Positions 1 through 7,932 of a stretch of 36,960 bases of DNA are shown here, piece after piece. A program made the position numbers and the translations under genes. Below the pieces are notes generated by a model. The model was not told where the DNA came from and ran no database searches. It worked only from the letters and a program-made list of their open reading frames with translations. This DNA is from Microcoleus sp. LEGE 07076 (GTDB taxonomy: Bacteria > Cyanobacteriota > Cyanobacteriia > Cyanobacteriales > Microcoleaceae), in the NCBI RefSeq assembly GCF_015207455.1, contig NZ_JADEWV010000049.1, forward strand, positions 1 through 36,960. Direction: 5' to 3'. Position 1 is the first letter of the stretch. Each line of letters starts with the position of its first letter.

Positions 1-2107
1 GTGTGGGAGTTGGTGTGGGTGTGGGAGTTGCGGTGATTGTACTTGTGAATTCAAAAGCGCCGATATCCACGATCGCACTTCCATTATTATCACCATCTTG
101 AGGGCGACTCACGCCGCGCTGATCCGCAGCCGGCGCGCCCGCAGCAGTACCCGTATCGATGGCGGGACTTCCTGCTAGCAGGGGCAGCACAAAAGCGCCG
201 TTAATATTTTGTAAAGCGCCGAGTAATGGATCGGCGATCGTCACAGTTGCCGTAACATTATTATCGTTAGGATCGCCCGTCGTCAGTTTAGCGGGAAATT
301 GCAGATTATTTCCCCCATCAATTAATTCTCTTCCAGTTTGGTATTTAACTTTAAAAGGATTGCCGGCCGTATTGCTATCAAAAATCGAATTCTTGACAGT
401 AATTGGCTGATTTCCAAAAGTCGCAATACCGCCTGAATACTCCCCAGCCGTGTTCTTGGCTAAAGTCGAATTGACAATATTAGTGGAAAAAGAATCTCTG
501 TTGCCGACAACTATCCCCCCGCCCTGTTTAGCAGCGGTGTTTCCGGAAAATGTACTGTTGACAATGCTGACATTTCCGTCTTCTCCCAACCACAAACCGC
601 CGCCGTTATCATCGGCTGTGTTGTTGGCAAAGGTGCAGTTTGTCACAGTCAAATCGGCATTGCCGTGGCGGACTCCACCGCCTGAACCTCCACTTCCAGA
701 TGAATCTTTTACGGCTTTGTTGTTAATAAAAGTGCTATTTTCCAAAACCACTTTATCTGGAGGATAACCAAACAAAAATGCTGCACCTCCTTCTTTTGAG
801 CCGATATTGCCGTCAAAAGTGCTGTTGCGAATAATGATGTTGCCACCGATCGCATCGTTAGTCAATTCGCTAGCACCATCGACAAAAACTGCCCCGCCAA
901 CCCCTTTCTCTGTGCGGTTGCCGGTAAATTTAGAATTTTCGATCGTCATGCTGCCCAACAGGTTATTAACAGCCCCGCCGTAGCTGCCTTTGTTGTTGGT
1001 AAATTCGCTATCTCTGATAGTCAAAGAACCGCCGCTTTTAGTGGCGATCGCCCCGGCGCCGCGTTCGGTATTATCCGCTAGGGAACCGTCATTTTCGCTA
1101 AACTTGCTGTTAATTACAGTAGTCGTGCTGCGGAAACCTGTATAAACGCCGCCGCCGTAACCGGCAACATTCTTATTGACTTGGCAATTTTCTAAGGTTA
1201 AATTGCTGTTACCTCCGGTTAAAATGCCGCCGCCAGCGCTAGTTGTTTCGTTATTCGGATCGGTTCCAGAGACTTTGCCGTTGGCAACAATCAGGTTTTT
1301 TAGAGTAACATTGGTTGAACCTTCGGTGAGGATTACCCGCGAAGTGTTGTTGCCGCTGATGGTTAAATTGCTAGCACTAATTGCGTCAATTGTCAAGTTT
1401 TTGTTAATGACAAGTTGACCGGAAGTGAGAGCAATTGTTTGATTGGCAAGACTGGAGGCAAATTGAATAATATCGCCGGCTGCTGCGGAGGCGATCGCAC
1501 TTCTCAAAGAACCGGGCCCACTATCATTATTGTTGGTAACGGTAACAGTCGCTAAAGTCCCTCGGTAATCGGCCATAGTCTCTGGAGTCAAGGCACTGGA
1601 TGCTTCAATATCACCCTTGGTAAACTCCAAATTCCAGTTACCAGTGCGACCAGTGCGATCGCTAGATGCCGCAATATCAGCCCCGGTTAACTCGCCCAGG
1701 CGATCGACAAAATTAGCCCCGTCACCCGCAGCCACATCGCAACCGTAAAGCATGATATCAGCTTTGTCGCTCAGCGCATTTCGCCACCCTTGCAACTGGC
1801 TGGCATATTGCGGCAAACTATCCGCATTCAACATCGCAGAACCTAACTGCAAGCTGCCAGAATTGCCGTGAGAAAAAATGTGAACTTCGTCTAAAGTTCC
1901 GCCCGCAGCAGCGATGGTTTGCAGCTTCGCAGTAATCTGCTCGACTCCGTTGCCATTTTTATCTAAAATGATAACTTCTGCATTCGGAACCGCGCCGCCC
2001 GCCAGAGTTTGATAGTCATCTAAGTCCGAGTCAATAAAGACAATAGATTTAGGACGAGAATTGCGGACAACAGATTGTGAATCAATACTGGCAAAACTTG
2101 AACTCAT
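1..2107 (-). CDS. DUF4347 / parallel beta-helix secreted protein, C-terminus beyond the window (partial)
   Basis: The reading frame is open from ATG at 2107 to the left edge (about 702 codons seen). Residues 20-187 form a DUF4347 domain with H80 in a V-H-I-F-S-H-G motif and C123 in L-Y-G-C-D-V-A. After the junction L-A-T (185-187) comes a right-handed beta-helix region rich in N-S-x-F-x-x-N and G-G-G/A repeats (about 190-690), of the polymorphic-outer-membrane or choice-of-anchor type. The last visible codons give a T-P-T-P linker. In the complete paralogue at 2692-5970 the same linker precedes RTX calcium-binding repeats, so RTX repeats and a C-terminal type I secretion region probably lie beyond the edge. 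No classical signal peptide is visible. The leader resembles those of the neighbouring DUF4347 genes. The domain assignment is solid; the biological role (surface or adhesion protein) is inferred. Confidence 0.9.
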   Translation of the reverse strand, partial: MSSSFASIDSQSVVRNSRPKSIVFIDSDLDDYQTLAGGAVPNAEVIILDKNGNGVEQITAKLQTIAAAGGTLDEVHIFSHGNSGSLQLGSAMLNADSLPQYASQLQGWRNALSDKADIMLYGCDVAAGDGANFVDRLGELTGADIAASSDRTGRTGNWNLEFTKGDIEASSALTPETMADYRGTLATVTVTNNNDSGPGSLRSAIASAAAGDIIQFASSLANQTIALTSGQLVINKNLTIDAISASNLTISGNNTSRVILTEGSTNVTLKNLIVANGKVSGTDPNNETTSAGGGILTGGNSNLTLENCQVNKNVAGYGGGVYTGFRSTTTVINSKFSENDGSLADNTERGAGAIATKSGGSLTIRDSEFTNNKGSYGGAVNNLLGSMTIENSKFTGNRTEKGVGGAVFVDGASELTNDAIGGNIIIRNSTFDGNIGSKEGGAAFLFGYPPDKVVLENSTFINNKAVKDSSGSGGSGGGVRHGNADLTVTNCTFANNTADDNGGGLWLGEDGNVSIVNSTFSGNTAAKQGGGIVVGNRDSFSTNIVNSTLAKNTAGEYSGGIATFGNQPITVKNSIFDSNTAGNPFKVKYQTGRELIDGGNNLQFPAKLTTGDPNDNNVTATVTIADPLLGALQNINGAFVLPLLAGSPAIDTGTAAGAPAADQRGVSRPQDGDNNGSAIVDIGAFEFTSTITATPTPTPTPT

Positions 2108-2276
2108 TTCGCATACCCCTATGAGAATGTTGGCTATTTGCTAGTAGATTCACCTGAAAAATAGAAAAACTTTGAAATTATCTCAGGAAAGCATTTGTAG
2201 CGCTGTCCGCCAAGAGCGAGTATTGTACAGGGATGTTTTCATTATAGAAAAAATTACGAAAAATCCATATTTGGTA

Positions 2277-2332
2277 GGGGCGGGTTCACCCAAATTTTTA
2301 CCACCAACCAATAACTTCAATAAACCCGCCCC
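2277..2332. repeat. GC-rich inverted repeat GGGGCGGGTT / AACCCGCCCC
   Basis: A perfect 10-bp inverted repeat (2277-2286 and 2323-2332) encloses a 36-nt loop. A related imperfect copy lies at 27513-27569 and a half copy (AAACCCGCCCCC) near 20971, so this is a dispersed palindromic element rather than a gene-specific terminator. Confidence 0.6.
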
Positions 2333-2367
2333 ACCCCAACGACTAAATGGAATTAATTAGCAATGAG

Positions 2368-2540
2368 TAAGGTTCGTAGTGCGGACTAAAGTCCGCCATC
2401 CATAAGCTGTTCAGAATTTAAACTGTATGTCAAAAAAAATAAAACAATGAGTGGGGTGGGCTTATACGCCCTGAATATGCAATGTTTATTTGCGCGAGAC
2501 ATTCTTATAGAGCGGACTAAAGTCCGCACTACGAACCTTA
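2368..2540. mobile_element. Candidate MITE with 29-bp terminal inverted repeats
   Basis: The left arm 2368-2396 and right arm 2512-2540 are inverted copies matching at 27 of 29 positions. Each arm ends in its own small palindrome, GCGGACTAAAGTCCGC, facing inward. The 115-bp interior is non-coding. Size and structure fit a non-autonomous miniature transposable element, but no target-site duplication or transposase is visible, so a folded dispersed repeat is the alternative. Confidence 0.45.
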
Positions 2541-2654
2541 CATTATATGAAACGATTTTCTAGTAACTAACACTAGGCGTGACAGGCGGGAGAAAATCTT
2601 GAGTTTCTCCTCAAAACATTCATCCCGCCCTGCACCCTAGCCGATGTTTCACTG

Positions 2655-2685
2655 CTGGTAAGGTGCGCGTTGCACACCCTACCAG
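2655..2685 (-). terminator. Hairpin just downstream of the DUF4347 gene at 2692
   Basis: CTGGTA (2655-2660) pairs with TACCAG (2680-2685). After one mismatch the inner arms GGTGCGC (2662-2668) and GCACACC (2672-2678) pair with one further mismatch around a GTT loop. It starts seven bases after the stop codon of the minus-strand gene. No U-tract follows, so it may be a repeat that only stabilises the 3' end. Confidence 0.4.
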
Positions 2686-2691
2686 AGACAG

Positions 2692-5600
2692 TTATATAGT
2701 TACCTGAGTGAAATCGCTAGCGCCGAGAGAACCGGGAACACCGTTCAGCGTCGCTAACAATTGATTGCTGCCCGTCACGTTAATCAAAGTTTGATTGTTG
2801 CTAGACGTAATGCTGAGTTGATTGAAACTCAAACCGGGAGCCAACCCAATCAAATCCTCGCCCTTGCGGAAATCAGTAATAATGTCGCTTCCCGCACTTT
2901 TAGTCAGGAAAAACACATCACTTCCCGAACCGCCGGTCAAAGTATCATCCCCAATATCGCCGCTGAGGAAATCACTTCCAGCACCGCCGATGAGCAGATC
3001 GTTACTCTTGCCGCCGTAAAGCGTATCGTTGCCGGTGTTGCCGTAAACCGTATCATTTTCATTGTTGCCGAACAGCAAGTCGTTGCCCTCACCGCCATCA
3101 AGACTATCGTTGTCTTTGCCGCCGTAAAGCGTATCATTTCCGGCTTGACCAAACATCAAGTCTGCACCTTCATTTCCGAAGGCAATATCGTTGCCGTTGC
3201 CAGCATTAATTGTGTCATTTCCTAAGTTGCCAAAAAGCTCGTCGTCACCATCTTCACCGAGCAAGATATCGTCATCTTTGCCGCCAAAAATGGTGTCGCT
3301 GCCAAAGCCGCCGGCAACAGTATCTTGGCCTAAATCTCCCCTCAAAAAGTCGTCGCCTTCTCCGCCAACAACAGTGTCATTATCTTTGCCGGCGTAGACG
3401 GTATCGTTGCCAGCGCCACCAGAGATGAAATCATTGCCGGTATTGCCGAAGATGGAATCGTTATCTGCACCTCCATCAATGTTGTCGTTGCCGCCCATGC
3501 CGTAGAGAGTATCGTTACCGCCAAGTCCGTTAATCGACTCGTTGATGCCGCTACCCATGATGAAATCGTCAGTGTTACCGCCGTTGAGAGTTTCTTGGAC
3601 GGGGTTGGGGACGATCGCACCAGAGTCGAGTTCTGGGGCGTTGAGGCCATCGAAGGGGGAACCATCTGCCACCGGAGTTGGAGTCGGCGCAGGAGTCGGC
3701 GCGGGCGTTGGAGTCGGCGCAGGCGTTGGAGTCGGCGCAGGAGTCGGCGCGGGAGTTGGAGTCGGCGCAGGAGTCGGAGTCGGCGCAGGAGTCGGCGCGG
3801 GCGTCGGAGTCGGCGCGGGCGTCGGTGTGGGAGTTGGCACGACTCCATTGGTGTATTCAAAAGAGCCGCTGTCAACGATCGCCCCTGGAATGGTATCACC
3901 GTCTTGAGGGCGAGTCACACCGCGTTGATCCAAAGCAGGTGCGCCACTTGCAACCCCTTTATCAATTGCTGGACTTCCGAGCAGCAGAGGCCTGACGAAA
4001 GCGCCGTTGATGTTTTGCAAAGCGCCGAGTAAGGGATCGGCGAGCGTCACGCTGGCCGTCGCATTGACATCGCTGCCGTCATTGGGGTTTTTGGGCGGCC
4101 ACTGAAAATTCCCTCCTTGATCGCTATATTGGGCGGTGACGTGTTGCTGAATTCCCCAAGGGTTTCCTCCGTTAGCCGCTGTATTTTTGGAAAGAATCGT
4201 GTTTTTGAGCGTGACATCATTGGCAGCGGCGAAGATACCTCCACCAACCCAGCCGGCGCTATTATCGGCGATCGTCGTGTTGACAATAGTTGTGGGTGCA
4301 CCAAGAGCCATTGCACCGCCGAGTTTGCTGAAATCACCAGCAGCAAACGCGGTGGAGTTGCCAGAAAACGTACTGTTAGTTATCGTAGCAGGGGCATTTC
4401 GCATCCACAGGCCACCACCTTGATTGTTGGCTTTGTTCCCCGCAAAGCTAGTGTTGGTAATCGTCAATCCCTGGTTGGTGCTGTCGCTCAAAATCGTTAC
4501 CCCACCACCATTTCCAAGATTTTGATTCTGGGGGGCGCCTGTTAGCGCCATAATTTCGTTATTTTGGAAGGTGGTGTTTTCCAAAATAACCTTGTCTTGG
4601 TTGCCGGTGAACAGATAAGCTGCGCCTCCTTCACCTCGACCTTTATTGTTCTGAAATACGCTATTGGTAATCTTGATTGTGCCGGAAGCTTCGCTCGGAC
4701 TGCTGGCTCTGTCTGTGTAAATAGCGCCACCGTTACCCCTTAAACCAGGATTACCTTGGCCTGATGCGTAAGAGGCTGCGCTGGTGTCGTTACCGATGAA
4801 TCGCGAGTTGTCGATCGTTAACTTGCCCTGAAGGCTATTAATTGCCCCACCGTTAATTCCTTTGTTGTTGGTGAAGTCGCTGTTGGTGACAGTAAAAGCT
4901 TTGGAACTCAAAAAGCCGATCGCACCTGCACCGCGTTCGTCATTGGCTGCGGTGGCTGTGTTGCCGTTAAACTTACTGTTCGTTACTGTCAGGGTATTGT
5001 TGAAATTGCCAAAAATTGCACCGCCACCTTGATCGGCAACGTTATTATTGAACTGAACATTTTCTACTGTGATGCTTACTTCGTCCGTTGTACCGATCGC
5101 GCCGCCTCGATCGGTAGTTTTGCCGTTGACAATAGAGAGATTTTTGACGGCAAAATTTGTAGCAGTCACCACATTTGCATTGACAAAAAAGGCGCGGGAT
5201 GCGTTGTTGCCGCTGATGGTTAAACCCGCTGCTGCTGCGCCGTCAATCGTAATGTTTTTGCCAACAGGAATATCGAGTTGGCCACTGGTAAGGGTGATGG
5301 TTTGGTTGGCCAAACCGGGAGCGAAGGTAATTGTATCGCCGGCTACAGCGGATGCGATCGCAGCTCTCAAGGAACCAGCACCGCTATCGCTATTGTTGCT
5401 TACCACGATAGTAGCTAAATCACCTTGGTAATTTGCCATCGCCTCCGGCCCCAAGGCTAAGTTCGATTCAATTTGACCCTTAGCAAATTCTAAGTTCCAG
5501 TCGCCGTTTTTGCCGGTGATGTTGGTGGATGCAGCAACATCAGCCCCGGTTAATTGGCTGAGTTTGTCAACGAAATTAGTGCCTGTACCCGATGCTACAT

Positions 5601-5970
5601 CGCAGCCGTAGAGCATGATGTCTGCTTGCGGGGCTAGTGAAGTCTGCCATTTTTCTAACTGGCTTTTGTATTGCTCGATGTTATCTGAACCCAGAGCAGT
5701 ATTACCCAGTTGTACGCTGCCCGAACTACCGTGAGAAATGATATGAACCGAGTCGATCGCCCCGCTGGTTGAGGCGTATTTTTCAATTTCCGAGGAGATT
5801 TGTTCGATACCATTTTTGGTGCGATCGAGTATCACTACCTGCTGGCCCGGCAGCACTCCTGCTGCAATTGACTCGTAATCTTCGACACCGGAATCAATGA
5901 ATACTAACGAACGCGATGGCAGCTTTTCAACAGAAGACTTTGAATTTATTTGAGCGAACGTAGAACTCAT
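2692..5970 (-). CDS. DUF4347 / beta-helix / RTX calcium-binding secreted protein
   Basis: This 1092-aa protein has four parts. DUF4347 covers about 20-187, with H80 (S-H-G) and C123 (L-Y-G-C-D-V-A), then the junction L-A-T at 185-187. A right-handed parallel beta-helix covers about 190-700, with repeated N-x-A/S-x-F-x-x-N and G-G-G/A turns and a conserved D-Q-R-G-V-x-R-P-Q-D-G stretch near its end. A T-P/A-P linker covers about 711-768. RTX nonapeptides (G-G-x-G-N-D-x-L/I-x) cover about 805-1027 and bind calcium in known families. The last 65 residues match the end of the giant gene at 29887 and probably carry the type I secretion signal. There is no N-terminal signal peptide. The start is supported by GGAG about 8 bases upstream of the ATG. 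The role is inferred: an exported, calcium-dependent surface, sheath or adhesion protein. Confidence 0.93.
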   Translation of the reverse strand: MSSTFAQINSKSSVEKLPSRSLVFIDSGVEDYESIAAGVLPGQQVVILDRTKNGIEQISSEIEKYASTSGAIDSVHIISHGSSGSVQLGNTALGSDNIEQYKSQLEKWQTSLAPQADIMLYGCDVASGTGTNFVDKLSQLTGADVAASTNITGKNGDWNLEFAKGQIESNLALGPEAMANYQGDLATIVVSNNSDSGAGSLRAAIASAVAGDTITFAPGLANQTITLTSGQLDIPVGKNITIDGAAAAGLTISGNNASRAFFVNANVVTATNFAVKNLSIVNGKTTDRGGAIGTTDEVSITVENVQFNNNVADQGGGAIFGNFNNTLTVTNSKFNGNTATAANDERGAGAIGFLSSKAFTVTNSDFTNNKGINGGAINSLQGKLTIDNSRFIGNDTSAASYASGQGNPGLRGNGGAIYTDRASSPSEASGTIKITNSVFQNNKGRGEGGAAYLFTGNQDKVILENTTFQNNEIMALTGAPQNQNLGNGGGVTILSDSTNQGLTITNTSFAGNKANNQGGGLWMRNAPATITNSTFSGNSTAFAAGDFSKLGGAMALGAPTTIVNTTIADNSAGWVGGGIFAAANDVTLKNTILSKNTAANGGNPWGIQQHVTAQYSDQGGNFQWPPKNPNDGSDVNATASVTLADPLLGALQNINGAFVRPLLLGSPAIDKGVASGAPALDQRGVTRPQDGDTIPGAIVDSGSFEYTNGVVPTPTPTPAPTPTPAPTPAPTPTPAPTPTPAPTPAPTPTPAPTPTPAPTPAPTPTPVADGSPFDGLNAPELDSGAIVPNPVQETLNGGNTDDFIMGSGINESINGLGGNDTLYGMGGNDNIDGGADNDSIFGNTGNDFISGGAGNDTVYAGKDNDTVVGGEGDDFLRGDLGQDTVAGGFGSDTIFGGKDDDILLGEDGDDELFGNLGNDTINAGNGNDIAFGNEGADLMFGQAGNDTLYGGKDNDSLDGGEGNDLLFGNNENDTVYGNTGNDTLYGGKSNDLLIGGAGSDFLSGDIGDDTLTGGSGSDVFFLTKSAGSDIITDFRKGEDLIGLAPGLSFNQLSITSSNNQTLINVTGSNQLLATLNGVPGSLGASDFTQVTI
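3669..3838 (-). repeat. Tandem repeat coding the T-P/A-P linker
   Basis: Short GC-rich units built from GGAGTCGGCGCA and GGCGTTGGA variants repeat across this stretch and encode a Thr-Pro/Ala-Pro spacer between the beta-helix and the RTX repeats. Equivalent linkers occur at 1-35 and 31688-31728. Such runs slip easily and tend to vary in length between strains. Confidence 0.8.
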
Positions 5971-6194
5971 ATTACCTACTCCATTATGGGCATTGTTGGT
6001 AGACGGATTTTTCGATTAATCTTATCAGCCTTGTTTGAACACATATTAACATCATTCTTTGAAATAACACAACAATTTTAACTCAGATATTTAATTTATT
6101 TTTTTCCGGACTCCACTTACTTATGCTTGTAGTTACTCGAATTTTTGCTGAAAATTGCGCTAAATACATATAACACAAATATAGGAAATACAAC

Positions 6195-6225
6195 AAAAAT
6201 CCTGCTTTTTTTCAGCAGGATTTTT
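6195..6225 (+). terminator. Strong terminator-like hairpin with T-run
   Basis: AAAAATCCTGCT (6195-6206) pairs perfectly with AGCAGGATTTTT (6214-6225) around a TTTTTTC loop, and the right arm runs into T6. The structure fits a rho-independent terminator and is nearly symmetric. No annotated gene ends nearby on either strand: to the left is the promoter side of the DUF4347 gene. It may end a small RNA or be a relic. Confidence 0.6.
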
Positions 6226-6360
6226 TCAGCCTTATTTGGCTGGGCATACCGATAATTACAGGCATTGGGGCATGGGTTTCAGGGGAATTTCCTACTTAGT
6301 AAATCCTCTAAATTAGATTGAGTATTTTGATTGGAGTCTAATACTTTGGGTAGACGGACA

Positions 6361-6482
6361 GGGAGCATCTTTGTTGTGGGTTAATGCCTGCGAGATCGCA
6401 ATACTTCCCACGGGTTCTATCGTCTAGCGAGTGGAGACGTTCACGTTATAAAAAATCGGCGGTGCCAAAATTAGATGCTCCC
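6361..6482. other. Candidate structured RNA or relic element
   Basis: GGGAGCATCT (6361-6370) pairs with AGATGCTCCC (6473-6482), closing a 102-nt interior. The interior has two further hairpins, GTGGG/CCCAC (6376-6380 with 6407-6411) and CGTCT/AGACG (6421-6425 with 6435-6439). The plus strand also has a short open stretch around 6336-6425 (W-V-N-A-C-E-I-A and neighbours), so a decayed protein tail is an alternative. No known RNA family is recognised. Confidence 0.25.
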
Positions 6483-6972
6483 GACTGAGAGGGCAATCTC
6501 GCGTCCATAGCTGTACTAGACTTCTACTAAAAAGCCTGTTAAGAGTAAGCAGTATCCCAGGACGATCGCGATTGCGTTGAAGTCTCCAAGATCGAGTCTA
6601 AAATGGTATTCTACTAAATTCGGGTTTTTCACGCCTTTTTATGAGACGGCGGTTGAAACTGCTGCCATAGCAAGGAAGCCAGACTCGGCTGCCATAGAAA
6701 TAAACCTGATATTTAACCCTGGCTTGGTATTAGATATGCTTTGAATCTGCTAGATTTTAGAGACGCTAAAATACAGATGCCGATTTTATTGTGTGGCATT
6801 TACTAACATTCAAAACAGTCTGATATTAAGTATGGGTTAATTGCTGGCAATCAAGTTGTTTGTGTGCTGGCGAGGATATTTTGAGGACTTCTGTCCGTCG
6901 CTATCAACTATGAGAATTTGCGCTGATAATTGCATTCAACTTTGTCGCCCGAAGCCGGTTCCACATCCTCAA

Positions 6973-7470
6973 TTACATGACTCTCCTGATTAGCAAACAG
7001 TCGTGAAGCGAAGCTATCCCGAAGGGAATCGCCCACCGGACTGCGAGCGTGTCAGTATCTCGATCGGCATAAAACCAAGCCAATCCGCTTTTGTCGATCG
7101 GCAACTGTGCCAAAATAGTTGCTAGCAACCCGCAGATTCGGCGAAAAAACCCGGTTTCTTGGTGGGCGAGTGCCTTCTGGAGTGTTGTCAATTGGTTTTG
7201 GCACGGTTCGAGGTAATCTGAAATGCTGCTATAAATTGTCCAAATTTTGTCAATCTCTCTCAGGATAGAGGCATATTTTTGAAGTGCCGAAGTAACTTGC
7301 TCGATGCGATCGCAGCTACTCAACTTGACTAAAATTAGTGCCAGCGCCACCAAAATCTCAGAGATAAAATATCCCCCGCCATCAATGCTGGAGTTGTTGA
7401 ATACACAGCTTTTGGATGGGACATTTCGGTATTCCGAGGCAGGATTGGTTTCCGTCAAAGAAGTGAACAT
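6973..7470 (-). pseudogene. Decayed DUF4347 paralogue
   Basis: The 165-aa frame opens with the DUF4347 pattern. V-P-S-K-S-C-V-F matches [23 protein letters not shown] matches [15 protein letters not shown], and Q-N-Q-L-T-T-L-Q-K-A-L-A matches [12 protein letters not shown] in the neighbour. The S-H-G histidine motif is replaced (I-W-T-I-Y-S-S-I), and the Y-G-C cysteine motif and everything after it are missing. The tail from about residue 105 is unrelated and is partly encoded by dispersed repeats (an AAACCCGGTTTCTT-type repeat and 7008-7032). A good ribosome site (GGAGGAAGGAAT) still precedes the ATG at 7470, and the leader resembles those of the intact copies. Best read as a truncated, degenerate copy; a short expressed protein cannot be excluded. 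Confidence 0.65.
7008..7032. repeat. Dispersed palindromic repeat at the end of the decayed gene
   Basis: GCGAAGCTATCCCGAAGGGA and the following bases to 7032 resemble a short GC-rich palindrome scattered through many cyanobacterial genomes. Here it supplies the last coding residues (I-P-F-G-I-A-S-L) of the pseudogene frame. Confidence 0.45.
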
Positions 7471-7767
7471 ATTCCTTCCTCCAAAAGGGTGTTTAGTGGT
7501 AGATACACCCTAGGAGTCAAATTGCAGGAAACTGACAGCCACCTTGTTTGTGTTGCTCATGTCCATGTAACCCTTTTATTAGTTTCCCCTATTTGTTTGG
7601 CGCTGCCATCCGCGATCGCACGGAATTTATATTTTTCGTATTTTCCCAAATTGCTTAGTTGACCGTAATTACCGATGGTTATTCTATCCTGTAGGTAACA
7701 CCACTTTAAAACCAGAATACAACTCGGTAGCCCGTCCACCAAAGCCTTGGCCGGTCAATCCTATCCC

Positions 7768-7792
7768 AAATCTCAAATCTCAAATCTCAAAT
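7768..7792. repeat. Heptamer tandem repeat AAATCTC
   Basis: Three full AAATCTC units and a partial fourth run head to tail. Heptameric tandem arrays of this kind are typical of filamentous cyanobacterial spacers. Confidence 0.8.
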
Positions 7793-7853
7793 TGTATGAG
7801 AGTCTGTGGCGCGGGTAAATGTATCATATCAATTCCGGTTGCACTCCTCATGA

Positions 7854-7895
7854 TGTTAACTGTTAACTGTTAACTGTTAACTGTTGACTGTTAAC
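7854..7895. repeat. Heptamer tandem repeat TGTTAAC
   Basis: Six head-to-tail heptamers: four TGTTAAC, one TGTTGAC and a final TGTTAAC. The opposite-strand form (CAACAGT) recurs at 11920-11961 on the other side of the next two genes. Confidence 0.85.
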
Positions 7896-7932
7896 AGTGA
7901 ATTTACTATTCCGATGAAGAGAGGATTTGATA

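Larger units (their letters stand above)
2108..2691. other. Repeat-rich spacer between two DUF4347 genes
   Basis: No credible gene is present; the small frame at 2172-2360 runs through a palindromic repeat. The spacer holds the leader of the left-hand gene, a GC-rich stem-loop (2277-2332), a candidate MITE (2368-2540), a short hairpin GGAGAAA/TTTCTCC at 2589-2610 and a hairpin just after the stop codon of the right-hand gene (2655-2685). Confidence 0.6.
5971..6972. other. 1-kb spacer upstream of the DUF4347/RTX gene
   Basis: No protein-coding gene is supported. The spacer carries the AT-rich leader and presumed promoter region of the 2692-5970 gene (about 5971-6120), an isolated terminator-like hairpin (6195-6225) and a foldable block with a long outer stem (6361-6482). 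From 6483 to 6972 I see nothing recognisable. Confidence 0.5.
7471..7932. other. Spacer with short tandem repeats
   Basis: No gene is convincingly supported. A 61-codon minus frame (7557-7742) has no recognisable family. The rest holds the leader of the decayed DUF4347 copy, two heptamer arrays (7768-7792, 7854-7895) and two copies of the dispersed GATATC/CCGG-type repeat (about 7825-7853 and 7908-7934). Confidence 0.5.

Noticed and set aside
2172-2360. 62-aa plus frame
   Set aside because: Runs through a palindromic dispersed repeat and lacks any protein-like features.
2761-3225. Plus-strand frames opposite the RTX repeats (also 3191-3397, 30016-30588, 30368-30853, 30890-31369)
   Set aside because: They are antisense shadows of the G-G-x-G-N-D repeats; low-complexity translations follow directly from the repeat codons.
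3542-4032. Gly/Val or Arg/Ser repeat proteins opposite the T-P/A-P linker
   Set aside because: Mirror translations of a tandem DNA linker, with no independent start context.
6484-6490. CTGAGA motif suggesting a TPP riboswitch
   Set aside because: None of the other conserved TPP elements surrounds it and no thiamine gene follows.
7557-7742. 61-aa minus frame
   Set aside because: No recognisable family and repeat DNA around it; mentioned only in the spacer entry.
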